In this document: positions 16,700 through 25,105 of the stretch, in pieces
How positions within the stretch are numbered: the first letter of the stretch is position 1
Layout of the letters: each line of letters begins with the position of its first letter
From: JAKZVK01 sp965248255
Lineage (GTDB): Bacteria; Acidobacteriota; Terriglobia; Bryobacterales; UBA6623
NCBI GenBank assembly: GCA_965248255.1
Contig: CBDFIW010000004.1
Span: 124,001 to 188,000 of the forward strand
Direction: 5' to 3'
DNA length: 64,000 bases
The notes under the pieces: model-generated
Told to the model about the DNA's origin: nothing
What the model saw: only the letters and a program-made list of their open reading frames with translations
The model's database searches: none
Program-made: the position numbers and the translations under genes

Positions 16700-18202
16700 G
16701 TGGTTTTTGTGTGTGGAGTCGCCTTGGCGGGTCCGGAACTGGGAGCGAGAGATTTCTATGTCACCCCAGACGGCAGTCCGCGCGGGAATGGATCGCGTCG
16801 GCGTCCCTGGGACATCGCGACGGCGTTGTCCCATCCGGTGCGCGTACAGGCCGGTGACACGATCCGGCTGCGGGGTGGCCGGTACGTGCCCGACGACACT
16901 CTGGTCAGCTCATTACGCGGTGAGCCAGGGCGGCCGATCGTCGTGCGAGAGATGAGTAACGAAAGGGCGACGCTGGATTGCATCGCCATCACCGCCAAAC
17001 AGCCCGGTTCGGACTGCCTGCGCATCGTCGGTGAACACGCGTGGTATTGGGGCTTCGGGATCATGAACTCCAGCCTGACTCGCTGGACGAATGTGAGCGG
17101 CAGTCAAGCCGACCCACGGGGCATCGGCGTCCACAGCCAAGGCGGACCTGGAACCAAGCTCATCAATCTGGTGATCCACGACGTGGGCACGACGCTCTTT
17201 GAGTCCCAGCCGTCGGGCATCGAACTGTACGACACCATCGCCTACAACAGCGGTTGGGACGCGCCCGACCGCAGCCATGGGCCGGGCTTCTACATCCGCA
17301 ATCGATCGACGTCGCCTGCCAAGCTGATCCGCGACAACGTGTTGTTCCAGCACTTCCGGCAGGCGCTGCAAGGGTACGGGTCGTTCAACAACGTCTTCAG
17401 CAACTTTCTGGTTGAGGGCAACGTGTTGTTCAACAACGGCATCGGGCGTGGCGGGTTGCACTACAACCTGATGTTCGGAAACTCCAATACAGACCATCGC
17501 AACAGCGCTTTCGTTGAAAACTACACGTACTACGCCTCGGGCGCGAGGCACGGTTCGAACACGTTCGGGCAGGCCGAGGGAGGTTGTGCGGGACTGACGA
17601 TACGGCGGAACGTCTTTTCGCAAGGGCCGGGGCGCACCGCGGTTGAGATCCACCACTGCGAGGAAGTCACAGTCGCGGATAATCACTTCTACGGCAAGAC
17701 CTCCTACGGCAACGGAGACGGAACGATCGAAGTCTCAAACGACTCGTTTCGGCGGCGCTTCCCCGACAACCGGTACTTTGGCGATGGGAAGCCGGAGCCG
17801 ACGGATACGCTGGTCGTTGTGCGGGCGAATCAGTACGAAGCGAACCGCGCCACCATCGTTGTCTACAACTGGGGCGGCGAATGCTCTGTACAGGCCGACT
17901 TGTCGACACTGGGGATTCCCGCCGGAGCACGCTACGAACTGCGCAATGTGCGGGATTACTTCGGGCGGGGTCTGCGCGGGCTGTACCGAGGCCAGACAAT
18001 GACCATCCCCATGTCGGGCTGGCGGGTACAGCAGCCCATTGGGGACTTTCAGGGGGAGTTGCCGGCAACTGAGCCCGAATTCGGCACCTTTGTGCTCACC
18101 TGGCGAGTCGCGCCGTGGCTGAGCCGTGGAAGCAGAATGTTAAGCGCGTTCGACAGCCCGGCACAGCGGTTTCAGGTAGCCCTTGCCTGCGGGACCCGGT
18201 AG
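16700..18202 (+). CDS. Right-handed parallel beta-helix repeat protein, secreted
   Basis: 500 residues starting at a GTG with a short hydrophobic leader (V-V-F-V-C-G-V-A-L-A). It opens with F-Y-V-T-P-D-G-S-P-x-G-N-G-S, the pattern of DUF1565/pectate-lyase-like proteins, then G-D-T-I-R-L-R-G-G-R-Y. After that come repeated N-V-L-F, N-Y-T-Y, N-V-F-S and N-H-F-Y rungs of a parallel beta-helix, and the tail resembles a small beta-sandwich. Such proteins bind or cleave polysaccharide outside the cell. With a sugar transferase and a glycosyltransferase 2-4 kb away, a role on exopolysaccharide is plausible but unproven. The signal peptide is short, so the true start may be upstream across a frameshift. 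Confidence 0.75.
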   Translation: MVFVCGVALAGPELGARDFYVTPDGSPRGNGSRRRPWDIATALSHPVRVQAGDTIRLRGGRYVPDDTLVSSLRGEPGRPIVVREMSNERATLDCIAITAKQPGSDCLRIVGEHAWYWGFGIMNSSLTRWTNVSGSQADPRGIGVHSQGGPGTKLINLVIHDVGTTLFESQPSGIELYDTIAYNSGWDAPDRSHGPGFYIRNRSTSPAKLIRDNVLFQHFRQALQGYGSFNNVFSNFLVEGNVLFNNGIGRGGLHYNLMFGNSNTDHRNSAFVENYTYYASGARHGSNTFGQAEGGCAGLTIRRNVFSQGPGRTAVEIHHCEEVTVADNHFYGKTSYGNGDGTIEVSNDSFRRRFPDNRYFGDGKPEPTDTLVVVRANQYEANRATIVVYNWGGECSVQADLSTLGIPAGARYELRNVRDYFGRGLRGLYRGQTMTIPMSGWRVQQPIGDFQGELPATEPEFGTFVLTWRVAPWLSRGSRMLSAFDSPAQRFQVALACGTR

Positions 18203-18520
18203 AGCAATCTCTGCTCGCCCGGTCCGGCTCGGCTGGTAATCGCGGCGGGGAATCACCGCCACCACTGATGCACGGATCGCGGCAATCAGCGAGCGTTGCC
18301 ACGCCTGCTGCGCTTCCGTCGAGAATCCAGTCACAGAAGTTTTGAACTTCTAACTTCCTCTCTTTCAACACTTTGTGATTTACAGCCCCCGGTTCGGCAC
18401 AGACCGCGTGATAGTCTGACGGCAAAGGGGGAAGTTGAGGTGTTAGCCCGTAAAGATCGTGCGGATACGGGCTTTTCCTCGGCTTCCCCCTCGACTATTT
18501 CCTTTTATTGAGAAAAGAAA
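18203..18520. other. Intergenic region with structured leader
   Basis: There is no gene. It carries the long hairpin described at 18427-18490 and becomes AT-rich just before the next start (TTTATTGAGAAAAGAAAATG), unlike the host regions around it. Confidence 0.5.
18427..18490 (+). promoter_or_regulatory. Nested hairpin in the leader of the fibre-like gene
   Basis: The outer stem GGGGGAAG-TT-GAGG (18427-18440) pairs with CCTC-GG-CTTCCCCC (18477-18490). Inside it, AGCCCGTA (18445-18452) pairs with TACGGGCT (18466-18473), followed by TTT. The inner stem alone could act as a terminator. The whole structure ends 30 nt before the start codon at 18521, so it may control that gene or separate it from upstream transcription. 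Confidence 0.55.
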
Positions 18521-19774
18521 ATGTCACTGCTACTACTTCACACGCGTAAGTCGGGGCTCGTCCATGCCGGTCTCGAGGCGCACTACGATCTTCAGAAGAA
18601 CAACCTGTTGCGGCATTCCGAAGAGATCGAGAACGCCGTTTGGGGCACGGGGCCGGTGACGGCGAATCTGGAGATTTCGCCGCGCGGAGACGTGACCGCC
18701 GACAGTGTCGCTGACCAGAGTGCGGCCGCGACCCAGGTGTATCTGCAGGCAGTTCCGATCGTCTCGTCCACCGACGCCTACACCTTCTCGGTGTACGTGA
18801 AGAAGGACGATGACGAGTCGCGGTTCCCCGAGTTTCGGATACAGCCTGCCGGCGGAGTGACGGAACCGTTAACGGCCGGACAGATCAACACCAAGACCGG
18901 CGCATCGGCCGTGAGAACGGGAGCCGGCTCGATGTTGGTGTCGGATGAGGGGAGCTATTGGCGGGTGGCGGTCACGGAGACCGACAACGGGTCGGGCAAC
19001 AGCGAGGTGCGTTGTTCCATCGTGCCGGCCTACTCTGGCACACTCGGTGGCGCCGAGGATGTGACGCTGACGGGTTCGATTGTTGTCTGGGGCGGGCAGC
19101 TCAACACGGGCGGGTCGCCGGTGACGTATGAGCAGACGACCGACAATCAGGCGGTCGTCGATCGCAGCGGAAGGGGGCAGGACGGGCACCTCGGTCCGTC
19201 TACGTTCGAAGACGTGAATGACCCAATGTGGCGGACGCATCGTCTGAACTTTGACGCCGCGAACGACTTCGTCTTGACGCCGGCCGCCGTCACCCAGAAC
19301 GCCGAGGCCCTCACGTTGCAGATCGTCTTCAAGAAGACCCCGGGCACGGCGGCCGCGGTCGACCGGACTTTGTTCGGCCACAATGCGGGCGGTTCGTACA
19401 TCCGTTTTTTCACTGACACAATAGTCGGTTTCTGGCTGAGCGCTAGCGTGAGTTCCGCGCTGGTGCAAGGGCTGTCCGGAGCCATCCCCGACGATGGGCT
19501 GTGGAAGATGATGACGTTTCGGTGGCAGGCGGGCGTCGTTCAGGACCAGCTTCTGAACTTAGACACTTTCATTGCTGCAGATACGGCGACGCCGGCGTCG
19601 GGTATATTCGACAGTACGTACCGGGCCATCGGTCAGTATGCCGGCGGCAATTACTTCGATGGGGAGGTCGCCGCCGCACTGTACTATCGACGCTACCTCA
19701 CGGACGACGAGGTAGCACGGAATTATCGGGCGGTCAAGGCAGGACTGGCCGACCGGGGGATCATGCTACCGTAG
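18521..19774 (+). CDS. Phage fibre/spike-like protein with C-terminal LamG-type lectin domain
   Basis: 417 residues without a signal peptide. The N-terminal half resembles carbohydrate-binding modules of phage head or tail spike proteins: N-L-L-R-H-S-E-E-I-E-N-A-V-W, later Y-T-F-S-V-Y-V-K-K-D and W-R-V-A-V-T, closing with G-G-Q-L-N-T-G. The second half (about 225-417) is a concanavalin-like LamG domain with L-N-F-D-A-A-N-D-F and the usual ending Y-Y-R-R-Y-L-T-D-D-E-V-A-R-N-Y-R. It probably binds glycan as a virion receptor-binding protein. With the terminase and portal genes 11 kb away it suggests a scattered prophage remnant. A sensor or adhesin role for the host is the alternative. Confidence 0.65.
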   Translation: MSLLLLHTRKSGLVHAGLEAHYDLQKNNLLRHSEEIENAVWGTGPVTANLEISPRGDVTADSVADQSAAATQVYLQAVPIVSSTDAYTFSVYVKKDDDESRFPEFRIQPAGGVTEPLTAGQINTKTGASAVRTGAGSMLVSDEGSYWRVAVTETDNGSGNSEVRCSIVPAYSGTLGGAEDVTLTGSIVVWGGQLNTGGSPVTYEQTTDNQAVVDRSGRGQDGHLGPSTFEDVNDPMWRTHRLNFDAANDFVLTPAAVTQNAEALTLQIVFKKTPGTAAAVDRTLFGHNAGGSYIRFFTDTIVGFWLSASVSSALVQGLSGAIPDDGLWKMMTFRWQAGVVQDQLLNLDTFIAADTATPASGIFDSTYRAIGQYAGGNYFDGEVAAALYYRRYLTDDEVARNYRAVKAGLADRGIMLP

Positions 19775-19897
19775 TGCGCTGCGCGTTGAAGCACGTTGGA
19801 GCGTGTGAAATTCTGAGTACTTAGCATGCAGTGAACCGGGCGGTGGGGACTAACTAGTGTGGTGCGCAACTACGGTTGCGTTTCGGTCTGCCACGTA

Positions 19898-19920
19898 GGG
19901 GCGGGCCCCGGTGCCTGCCC
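19898..19920. repeat. GC-rich hairpin of a GGGGCGGGC-type dispersed repeat
   Basis: GGGCGGGC (19899-19906) pairs with GCCTGCCC (19913-19920) with one mismatch. It lies between the convergent fibre-like and sugar transferase genes. From memory, similar GTAGGGGCG...CGCCC hairpins are frequent intergenic repeats in environmental genomes. It could serve as a two-way terminator. Confidence 0.45.
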
Positions 19921-19993
19921 AGGATGGCGGCGGATGCCGGCTCAGATACGTGACCGTGTTTATGAAACGGTCTGCTAAGTGAGTCCAAGGTAT

Positions 19994-20734
19994 TCAGCGG
20001 GAACCCCGGCCCGTCAGGACGACGGCCACGGTGCGGTAGAAGATCTTGATGTCCAATGACAAACACATCTCGCGGACGTACTGAAGATCGTAGACGAGTT
20101 TCTTCAACGAAGCGTCGTCACTGGCGCAGTAGCCCGCATGGACCTGAGCCCAGCCGGTGATGCCCGGCCGCACCAGGTGCCGTAGCCGGTAGTCAGGAGC
20201 GATGGACGTGAGTCGTGCCGCGATGGGGACTTGTTCGGGACGCGGCCCCACAAAACTCATCTCGCCACGCAACACGTTCCACAACTGTGGAAGCTCGTCG
20301 ATCCGGTACCGGCGCAGCAGCCTGCCGACGCGGGTGATCCGCGGATCACCGACTTGCGTCCATCGTGCCTCAGGTTGGGCTGTGGCGGCGTCAACATACA
20401 TCGAACGAAGCTTCAGCAGCTCAAAGGGGTCCTGGCGCAATCCGATACGCCGCTGGCGATAGAGCACGGGACCGCGCGAGTCCAGCTTGATCGTGACGGC
20501 CGCCAACAAGAGCAAGGGCGCGGCCAGGAGAGCTCCCGACACGGCGAGGACAAAGTCGAGCGTACGCTTGAGACCCCAAAACAGGGCATTCCGTGCTTGC
20601 TCGGAGCGCGGTGTGGGCCACCGAGTTTGTTCGTCGATCCATTCCCCGAGCACCGGATTCCAACCTCCCAGGCTCCTGCGAGCCACCGGGGCGGCCGACG
20701 AGGGAACGAACTCCTCCTCAAAAATGCTTGCCAT
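19994..20734 (-). CDS. Polyprenyl-phosphate sugar phosphotransferase (bacterial sugar transferase)
   Basis: 246 residues. One N-terminal membrane segment (about residues 60-82, L-D-F-V-L-A-V-S-G-A-L-L) anchors the catalytic domain. The family motifs are K-L-R-S-M-Y-V-D (catalytic Asp region), R-R-Y-R-I-D-E-L-P-Q-L-W-N-V-L, M-S-F-V-G-P-R-P-E and R-P-G-I-T-G-W-A-Q-V-H. The enzyme moves a sugar 1-phosphate from a nucleotide sugar onto undecaprenyl phosphate to start a polysaccharide unit at the inner membrane. It is the short type without the extra N-terminal membrane domain. The glycosyltransferase upstream on the same strand is 33 bp away and likely extends the same product. Confidence 0.93.
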   Translation of the reverse strand: MASIFEEEFVPSSAAPVARRSLGGWNPVLGEWIDEQTRWPTPRSEQARNALFWGLKRTLDFVLAVSGALLAAPLLLLAAVTIKLDSRGPVLYRQRRIGLRQDPFELLKLRSMYVDAATAQPEARWTQVGDPRITRVGRLLRRYRIDELPQLWNVLRGEMSFVGPRPEQVPIAARLTSIAPDYRLRHLVRPGITGWAQVHAGYCASDDASLKKLVYDLQYVREMCLSLDIKIFYRTVAVVLTGRGSR

Positions 20735-20767
20735 GGAACCGATTGGCCGGAAGCGACAACTTCCGTC

Positions 20768-21838
20768 CTACGTTCTCTGGGAAATGCGGGTGAGAGACTC
20801 GAAGTTCGGGTTGCTGCGGCGGCGCAAGAGATAGAAGTCCAGTACGCCACGAAGGAAACCGTATCCGAAACCAAAATGAAAGGCGCCGAACACCAGGGGT
20901 ACGACTGGTAGCAGCGAGAGCGCTTGGCGAGTGCGGCAGGCAGCGAACGTTGCCATCGCCACCGCCGCTCCGTAGGCGGCAAGCAGCGACACGAGACACA
21001 GGCGCGCTGTGCCCGACAGCGGCGAGGCCGCCGCCAAGACCACAAGGGACGTTAAGAAGGCACCGGGCACAAGCTGCCGCAGAGACGCGGGCAACTGGTG
21101 TTTCCTGATGACGGCGGCCTTCCAATAACCGTACTGACTGTACTGTTGGAACAAACTCGCGATGGTTCCGCGTGGGACGTACCGGGAACGAATACGGGGA
21201 CTTTGCCAGACCGTATCTCCCCCACGGTGGATGCGCAGGTTCATCTCGTTGTCTTGGCTGCGGACCAGCGACTCGTCAAACAGACCGTATTTCTGAAATG
21301 TCTCCTTGCGCCAGCAGCCGAGATAGACCGTATCGACGGGGCCTTCGTAGGACTTACAATGCGCTCTGCCTCCGCCGGAGACAAGGAGTGAATCGAAAAC
21401 CAGTGCGACAGCTCGCGACACATAGTTGTCACCCTTCGCGATCCACGGGCCACCCACGTTGGCGGCGCCCGACTCGTCGAGTGCGCGGAGACACTGGGCA
21501 ATGTAGTCCGGCGCGTAGTGAGTATGGGCGTCCATCCGGACGATGATCGACCCTGTGGCCTCTCCGATCGCTCGGTTCAACCCGGTCGACACGATCTGCT
21601 CAGGATTGTCGAGGATGCGAATCATCGGATACTGGTGCTGGAAATTCCGAAGGGCGCCTCGGGTTCCGTCATCGCTCGCACCGTCGACTACAAGGACTTC
21701 CACATCGAACGCCGCGTTCGCCGCCTGCTTCAGGACCGAGGTCAGAAGAGGCCCTATGTGGGCAACTTCGTTTCGGCAGGGAACGATGACCGAGACTCGC
21801 CGGGATGGAGATTTTGCGATTTCCTGATTAGAGTCCAT
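20768..21838 (-). CDS. Glycosyltransferase family 2 with C-terminal membrane segments
   Basis: 356 residues from the ATG at 21838; an upstream ATG at 21889 would add 17 residues with no family support. The N-terminal domain is a GT-A fold: V-S-V-I-V-P-C-R-N-E, V-L-V-V-D-G-A-S-D-D-G-T, and the metal-binding acidic site in V-R-M-D-A-H-T-H-Y. From about residue 265 three or four hydrophobic segments follow, as in membrane glycosyltransferases that make exopolysaccharide (succinoglycan ExoA-like). It acts at the inner membrane on the lipid-linked sugar made by the downstream sugar transferase. An IS630 copy lies 80 bp upstream and may have replaced its promoter or separated it from earlier genes. 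Confidence 0.9.
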   Translation of the reverse strand: MDSNQEIAKSPSRRVSVIVPCRNEVAHIGPLLTSVLKQAANAAFDVEVLVVDGASDDGTRGALRNFQHQYPMIRILDNPEQIVSTGLNRAIGEATGSIIVRMDAHTHYAPDYIAQCLRALDESGAANVGGPWIAKGDNYVSRAVALVFDSLLVSGGGRAHCKSYEGPVDTVYLGCWRKETFQKYGLFDESLVRSQDNEMNLRIHRGGDTVWQSPRIRSRYVPRGTIASLFQQYSQYGYWKAAVIRKHQLPASLRQLVPGAFLTSLVVLAAASPLSGTARLCLVSLLAAYGAAVAMATFAACRTRQALSLLPVVPLVFGAFHFGFGYGFLRGVLDFYLLRRRSNPNFESLTRISQRT

Positions 21839-21916
21839 GCCCAAGATCTCTCGAGAAACGGTCTGCCAGCCAGCGAGCGACAAAGCCACTTCCCGCGACG
21901 TTCAAGTGACCATCTA

Positions 21917-23010
21917 TTGACTCCCGCATAATATAGAGTCAGTCAAAACAAAGAGAAGACTGTTTCCAGAAGGCCGTGATCAAACGCGGTTTGCGGTACA
22001 TGCGGCGGAGTGCCTTGCGGGCCCGCTCGTTCAGCTCGCCGTAGTCTTTCGGACAGACGTTCGGCAACTCGTGCTGCTTCCAGTAAGCCCAGATGTATTC
22101 CACCGGATTCAACTCCGGCGCATAGGGTGGCAAGTACTCGGTTGCGATGTGGCCTTCGGAGAGTTCGATGAACTCTTGCACCAGGCGGCTACGGTGCGCC
22201 GGCAGCCGATCCCAGACGATCAGCAGCGGGCGATCGATATGACGTGCCAACGCCTTGAGAAAGTCGGTCACTTGCTCTTTGCCGATCGCACCGGGATAGA
22301 GCCGGAAGTAGAAGTTACGCAGCGTCAGCCCCGCCGAGACGGAAAGCTTCTCCCAGTTGAAGTTAAACTGCAGCACCGGTGTTTGGCCACGTGGCGCCCA
22401 GGTGCGGCAGCGATGCGGCTTCTGACTCAATCCGCTTTCGTCGATGAAGACGAGCGTACGGCCTTCGTTTTGGGCTTTTTTTTAATGCGCTTCCAGGTCT
22501 TGCGCTTCCAGGTGCGGATCCGCTCTTCGTTGCGCTCGCGCGCCTTTCCGGCCGGGCGTTGCGGGCTCCAGTCGAGCGCTCGCAGGATCTTCCAGGCGTG
22601 GCCTGCGTGGTATGCGACCCCGAACTCGTCTCCGATCAGCCGAGCCACCCGCGGACAGCTCCACAGGGGCGTTGGGAAGCCGTGGGCTTCCGGGCCTTCC
22701 AGCAGCAGCGACGTCAGGCGTTCGCGTTGTGCGGCATCGAGGAGCGGCTTGCGTCCGGCGCGCCCGGCCTGGCGGAGTCCGGCCGCACCCTGCTCGCGGT
22801 ATTGCCGCCGCCACTCACTGACGGTTTGGCGAGCGACGTTCAGCCGTCTCGCCGTCTCGGACTGATTGTGGCCTTGGTGGAGCAGCCGCATCGCTTCGAA
22901 ACGGCGCTTCTCCAGCGCCTTGAAATCCCGCTTCACACCTTTGGGGTTGCCCATACATATATAGATGCTCCACACTGTCAAAAAGTGTCATAATAATTTG
23001 CGGGATTCAA
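21917..23010 (-). mobile_element. IS630-family element, copy A (1094 bp)
   Basis: Ends TTGACTCCCGCATAAT and, inverted, TTGAATCCCGCAAATT; TA on both sides (21915-21916, 23011-23012). The right side cuts into the DUF2235 gene. It is nearly identical to copies B, C and D, with only scattered base changes, so the spread is recent. Confidence 0.95.
21939..22954 (-). CDS. IS630-family transposase, copy A, read through a -1 frameshift
   Basis: Two overlapping frames make one protein. The first (from the ATG at 22954) gives a helix-turn-helix domain, with S-E-T-A-R-R-L-N-V-A-R-Q-T-V. It runs into a string of eight A's in the codons for I-K-K-K; a -1 slip there joins the second frame A-Q-N-E-G-R-T-L-V-F-I-D-E-S-G. 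Catalytic residues are the D of F-I-D-E-S-G, the D of I-V-W-D-R-L-P-A-H and the E of L-N-P-V-E-Y-I-W. Because all four copies keep the A-run and both frames, the slip looks programmed rather than accidental. Without it the first frame ends at 22427. Confidence 0.88.
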
Positions 23011-23012
23011 TA

Positions 23013-23795
23013 ATGGAGCACTACGACCCACACAACGACGATCGGATCTATCTGTTCGGATTCAGCCGCGGGGCATTCACGGCTCGGTCCTTGGCGGGCA
23101 TGCTCTTTAAATGTGGGCTTCTCCAAAAGGGCAGCCGCAATCTGCTCCCTTATGTGTCGAAGCTCTACAACACGCGAGGGAACGATGAGATTGCCCGGGG
23201 GTTCAAAAAAACTTACTGTCACGAGTGCAAGCCCTATTTCATCGGCGTCTGGGACACGGTAGCTTCGCTCGGTCACTTCTACGGCAAGCGCTTCTTCGAC
23301 CCCAACCTGCATGGAGAGATCATGTTCGGCTACCACTCAATGTCGATCGACGAAAAACGTACCAAGTTCTCCGTGAATCTTTGGGATGAAACGAACAAGC
23401 AACCAGAACAAACGATCGAACAGGTGTGGTTCGCCGGTGCACACTCCGATGTCGGAGGCTGGTATCCACAAAGGGGATTATCCGATTCAGCCCTGCAATG
23501 GATGCTTCTGAAAGCCAAGGCGACCGGCCTACGGCTCCGTGATGGTTGGGACTCCAAAGAGAAGATTAATCCCGATCCAGGCGACAGAGCTTCGCAGCAT
23601 GAGTCGCGGACAGGATTTTACAGGCTGTGGCGCAAGGTCCAGCGGAAAATTCCGGACAAGTCTCTCATTCACCAGAGCGTCTTTGACAGAAGGAATGCGG
23701 AGATAGGCTACAGTCCGTCGAACCTACCGAAAGTGTGTTCGGTCGTTCAGTGGGACGGGGAAGTCTCTGCCTCTACGGAGTCCACGGCTGTGTGA
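23013..23795 (+). pseudogene. DUF2235 (Tle1-like) hydrolase, N-terminus cut by IS630 copy A
   Basis: 260 residues remain from the codons right after the element. The alpha/beta-hydrolase nucleophile motif is present: Y-L-F-G-F-S-R-G-A-F-T-A-R, with Ser in G-F-S-R-G. Later come F-I-G-V-W-D-T-V-A-S-L-G, with the likely acid, and W-F-A-G-A-H-S-D-V-G-G, with the likely catalytic His, both typical of DUF2235. Members include type VI secretion phospholipase effectors (Tle1) and other cytosolic hydrolases. The N-terminal portion before the nucleophile, with the first strand and oxyanion region, is missing, so the enzyme is probably dead. No type VI genes are seen nearby. Confidence 0.85.
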
Positions 23796-23924
23796 CGTCT
23801 CGTTAGTCGCCCTCGGACTCCCGCCTCGAGTCGCCCGGCCGATATCGACGGACTGCTGGGCGGGGGCTACAATGCTTGTAGGCGCCTCAGACCTTGGGGA
23901 CTCGGGCCGCCGCGGGAAGGTTCG

Positions 23925-24758
23925 ATGCCGAAACGACTGACGCAGCAGCAGGTCGAGCAGTACCACCGCGAGGGATACACCGCTCCGATCCCGGTGCTTT
24001 CGATCGAGCAGGTTCGCCGATTTCGCGAAGCCTACGAGGAACTTGAAGCGGCCCTGGGCGGCAGGCCGAAAGCCACCGAGCTGGCTCAGTTGGCGAAGAA
24101 CTTCCGGTGGGCATGGGATCTGGTTCGGCATGAAGCCGTATTGGACGCCGTCGAGGATGTTCTCGGTCCCCACATCATCTGCTGGGCGGACTCGGTGTTT
24201 CCCAAACAGCCGCACGATCCAGGGTTTGTCACCTTTCATCAGGACGCCACGTATTGGGGACTTAGCTCCACGCAGGTCACGACCGCGTGGATCGCGCTAA
24301 CCGAAAGCACTCCCGCGAACGGCTGTATGCGGGTGGTTCCCGGCACGCACACCCATCAGATTCACCCGCACAACGACACCTGGGCGGATGACAACCTCCT
24401 CAGCCGTGGGCAGGAGGTCGAGGTGGATGTGGACGAGGATGATGTCGTGGACCTGGTGTTGCAACCCGGGGAGATGTCGCTCCACCACGTCAAGATCATT
24501 CATGGCTCGAACGCCAACCGATCCGACCGTAAGCGCATCGGCTATGCCCCGCGCTATGTGACTCCCGAGGTCAAGCAGGTGCAGATCGAGGAGCGGCAGC
24601 GGGCCGTGCTCGCACGCGGCCGCGACGAATACCACCACTTCGATCTGATGGAGCACCCGCCGCCCGACGACCCGTTCGATGTCGTGGTCGGCCGGCATCT
24701 GCAGGCGGCGCGGCAACACATCGAGGAGTTGACCGCTACCGAGGCGGCACCGTCGTAG
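23925..24758 (+). CDS. Phytanoyl-CoA dioxygenase (PhyH) family protein
   Basis: 277 residues of a non-heme Fe(II)/2-oxoglutarate-dependent oxygenase. The iron-binding facial triad is seen as H-Q-D in F-H-Q-D-A-T-Y-W (about residues 106-108) and the distal His in L-H-H-V-K-I-I-H-G-S. The Arg that binds 2-oxoglutarate is likely in N-R-S-D-R-K-R-I-G-Y. Motif T-P-A-N-G-C-M-R-V-V-P-G-T-H is typical of the bacterial PhyH group that hydroxylates small natural products, such as ectoine and mitomycin relatives. The substrate is unknown. The next gene is an SSS-family transporter 350 bp downstream on the same strand, which suggests uptake and oxidation of the same compound. Confidence 0.92.
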   Translation: MPKRLTQQQVEQYHREGYTAPIPVLSIEQVRRFREAYEELEAALGGRPKATELAQLAKNFRWAWDLVRHEAVLDAVEDVLGPHIICWADSVFPKQPHDPGFVTFHQDATYWGLSSTQVTTAWIALTESTPANGCMRVVPGTHTHQIHPHNDTWADDNLLSRGQEVEVDVDEDDVVDLVLQPGEMSLHHVKIIHGSNANRSDRKRIGYAPRYVTPEVKQVQIEERQRAVLARGRDEYHHFDLMEHPPPDDPFDVVVGRHLQAARQHIEELTATEAAPS

Positions 24759-25105
24759 GGTTCCGTTCTCGGCGGGCCGGCTGCCGAAAAGAGAACCTGC
24801 GGCGAGAGTGGTTTCCGTGTTTCGGCGCGGCACTTGCCCGCACCCCAAGGGGCCGTTAAAAATGGGGACTGTGCCGAGCGCCGCCCACATAACCTCTTTG
24901 TTTTCAGGTCTCGCAAGCGGCACGAAGCGGACTGTCCCCATTTTTTAACGACCCCTAACGGGTGCGGCTCTGATTCCCCTCCAGAGGTTTCCTGCCAATC
25001 TTGGCAAGGATTTCACTACGTAGGTTCTGACGCGCGCCGGCGCCTGTAGTACTCTTACCTCTTGATCGGATTAAGTGATCACTGCCGCGACGGAGCAGCG
25101 GTTCC
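24759..25105. other. Intergenic region with palindromic repeat between PhyH and SSS genes
   Basis: There is no gene. Most of it is the inverted-repeat element at 24839-24966. The stretch after it carries no clear promoter motif. Confidence 0.5.
24839..24966. repeat. REPIN-like palindromic element (GTTAAAAAATGGGGACAGT type)
   Basis: Left arm CGCACCC...GGGG.CGTTAAAAA.TGGGGACTGT from 24839 and its inverted partner ending at 24966 (ACTGTCCCCATTTTTTAACG.CCCC...GGGTGCG). The two arms are separated by about 60 nt. GTTAAAAAATGGGGACAGT-type sequences are known as dispersed palindromes mobilised in trans by RAYT/Y1 transposases in several phyla. No such transposase is in the window. Confidence 0.65.

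Noticed and set aside
16444..16857. 137-residue plus-strand frame ahead of the beta-helix gene
   Set aside because: It overlaps the beta-helix gene in another frame and only a short hydrophobic part looks protein-like; kept only as a possible lost signal peptide.
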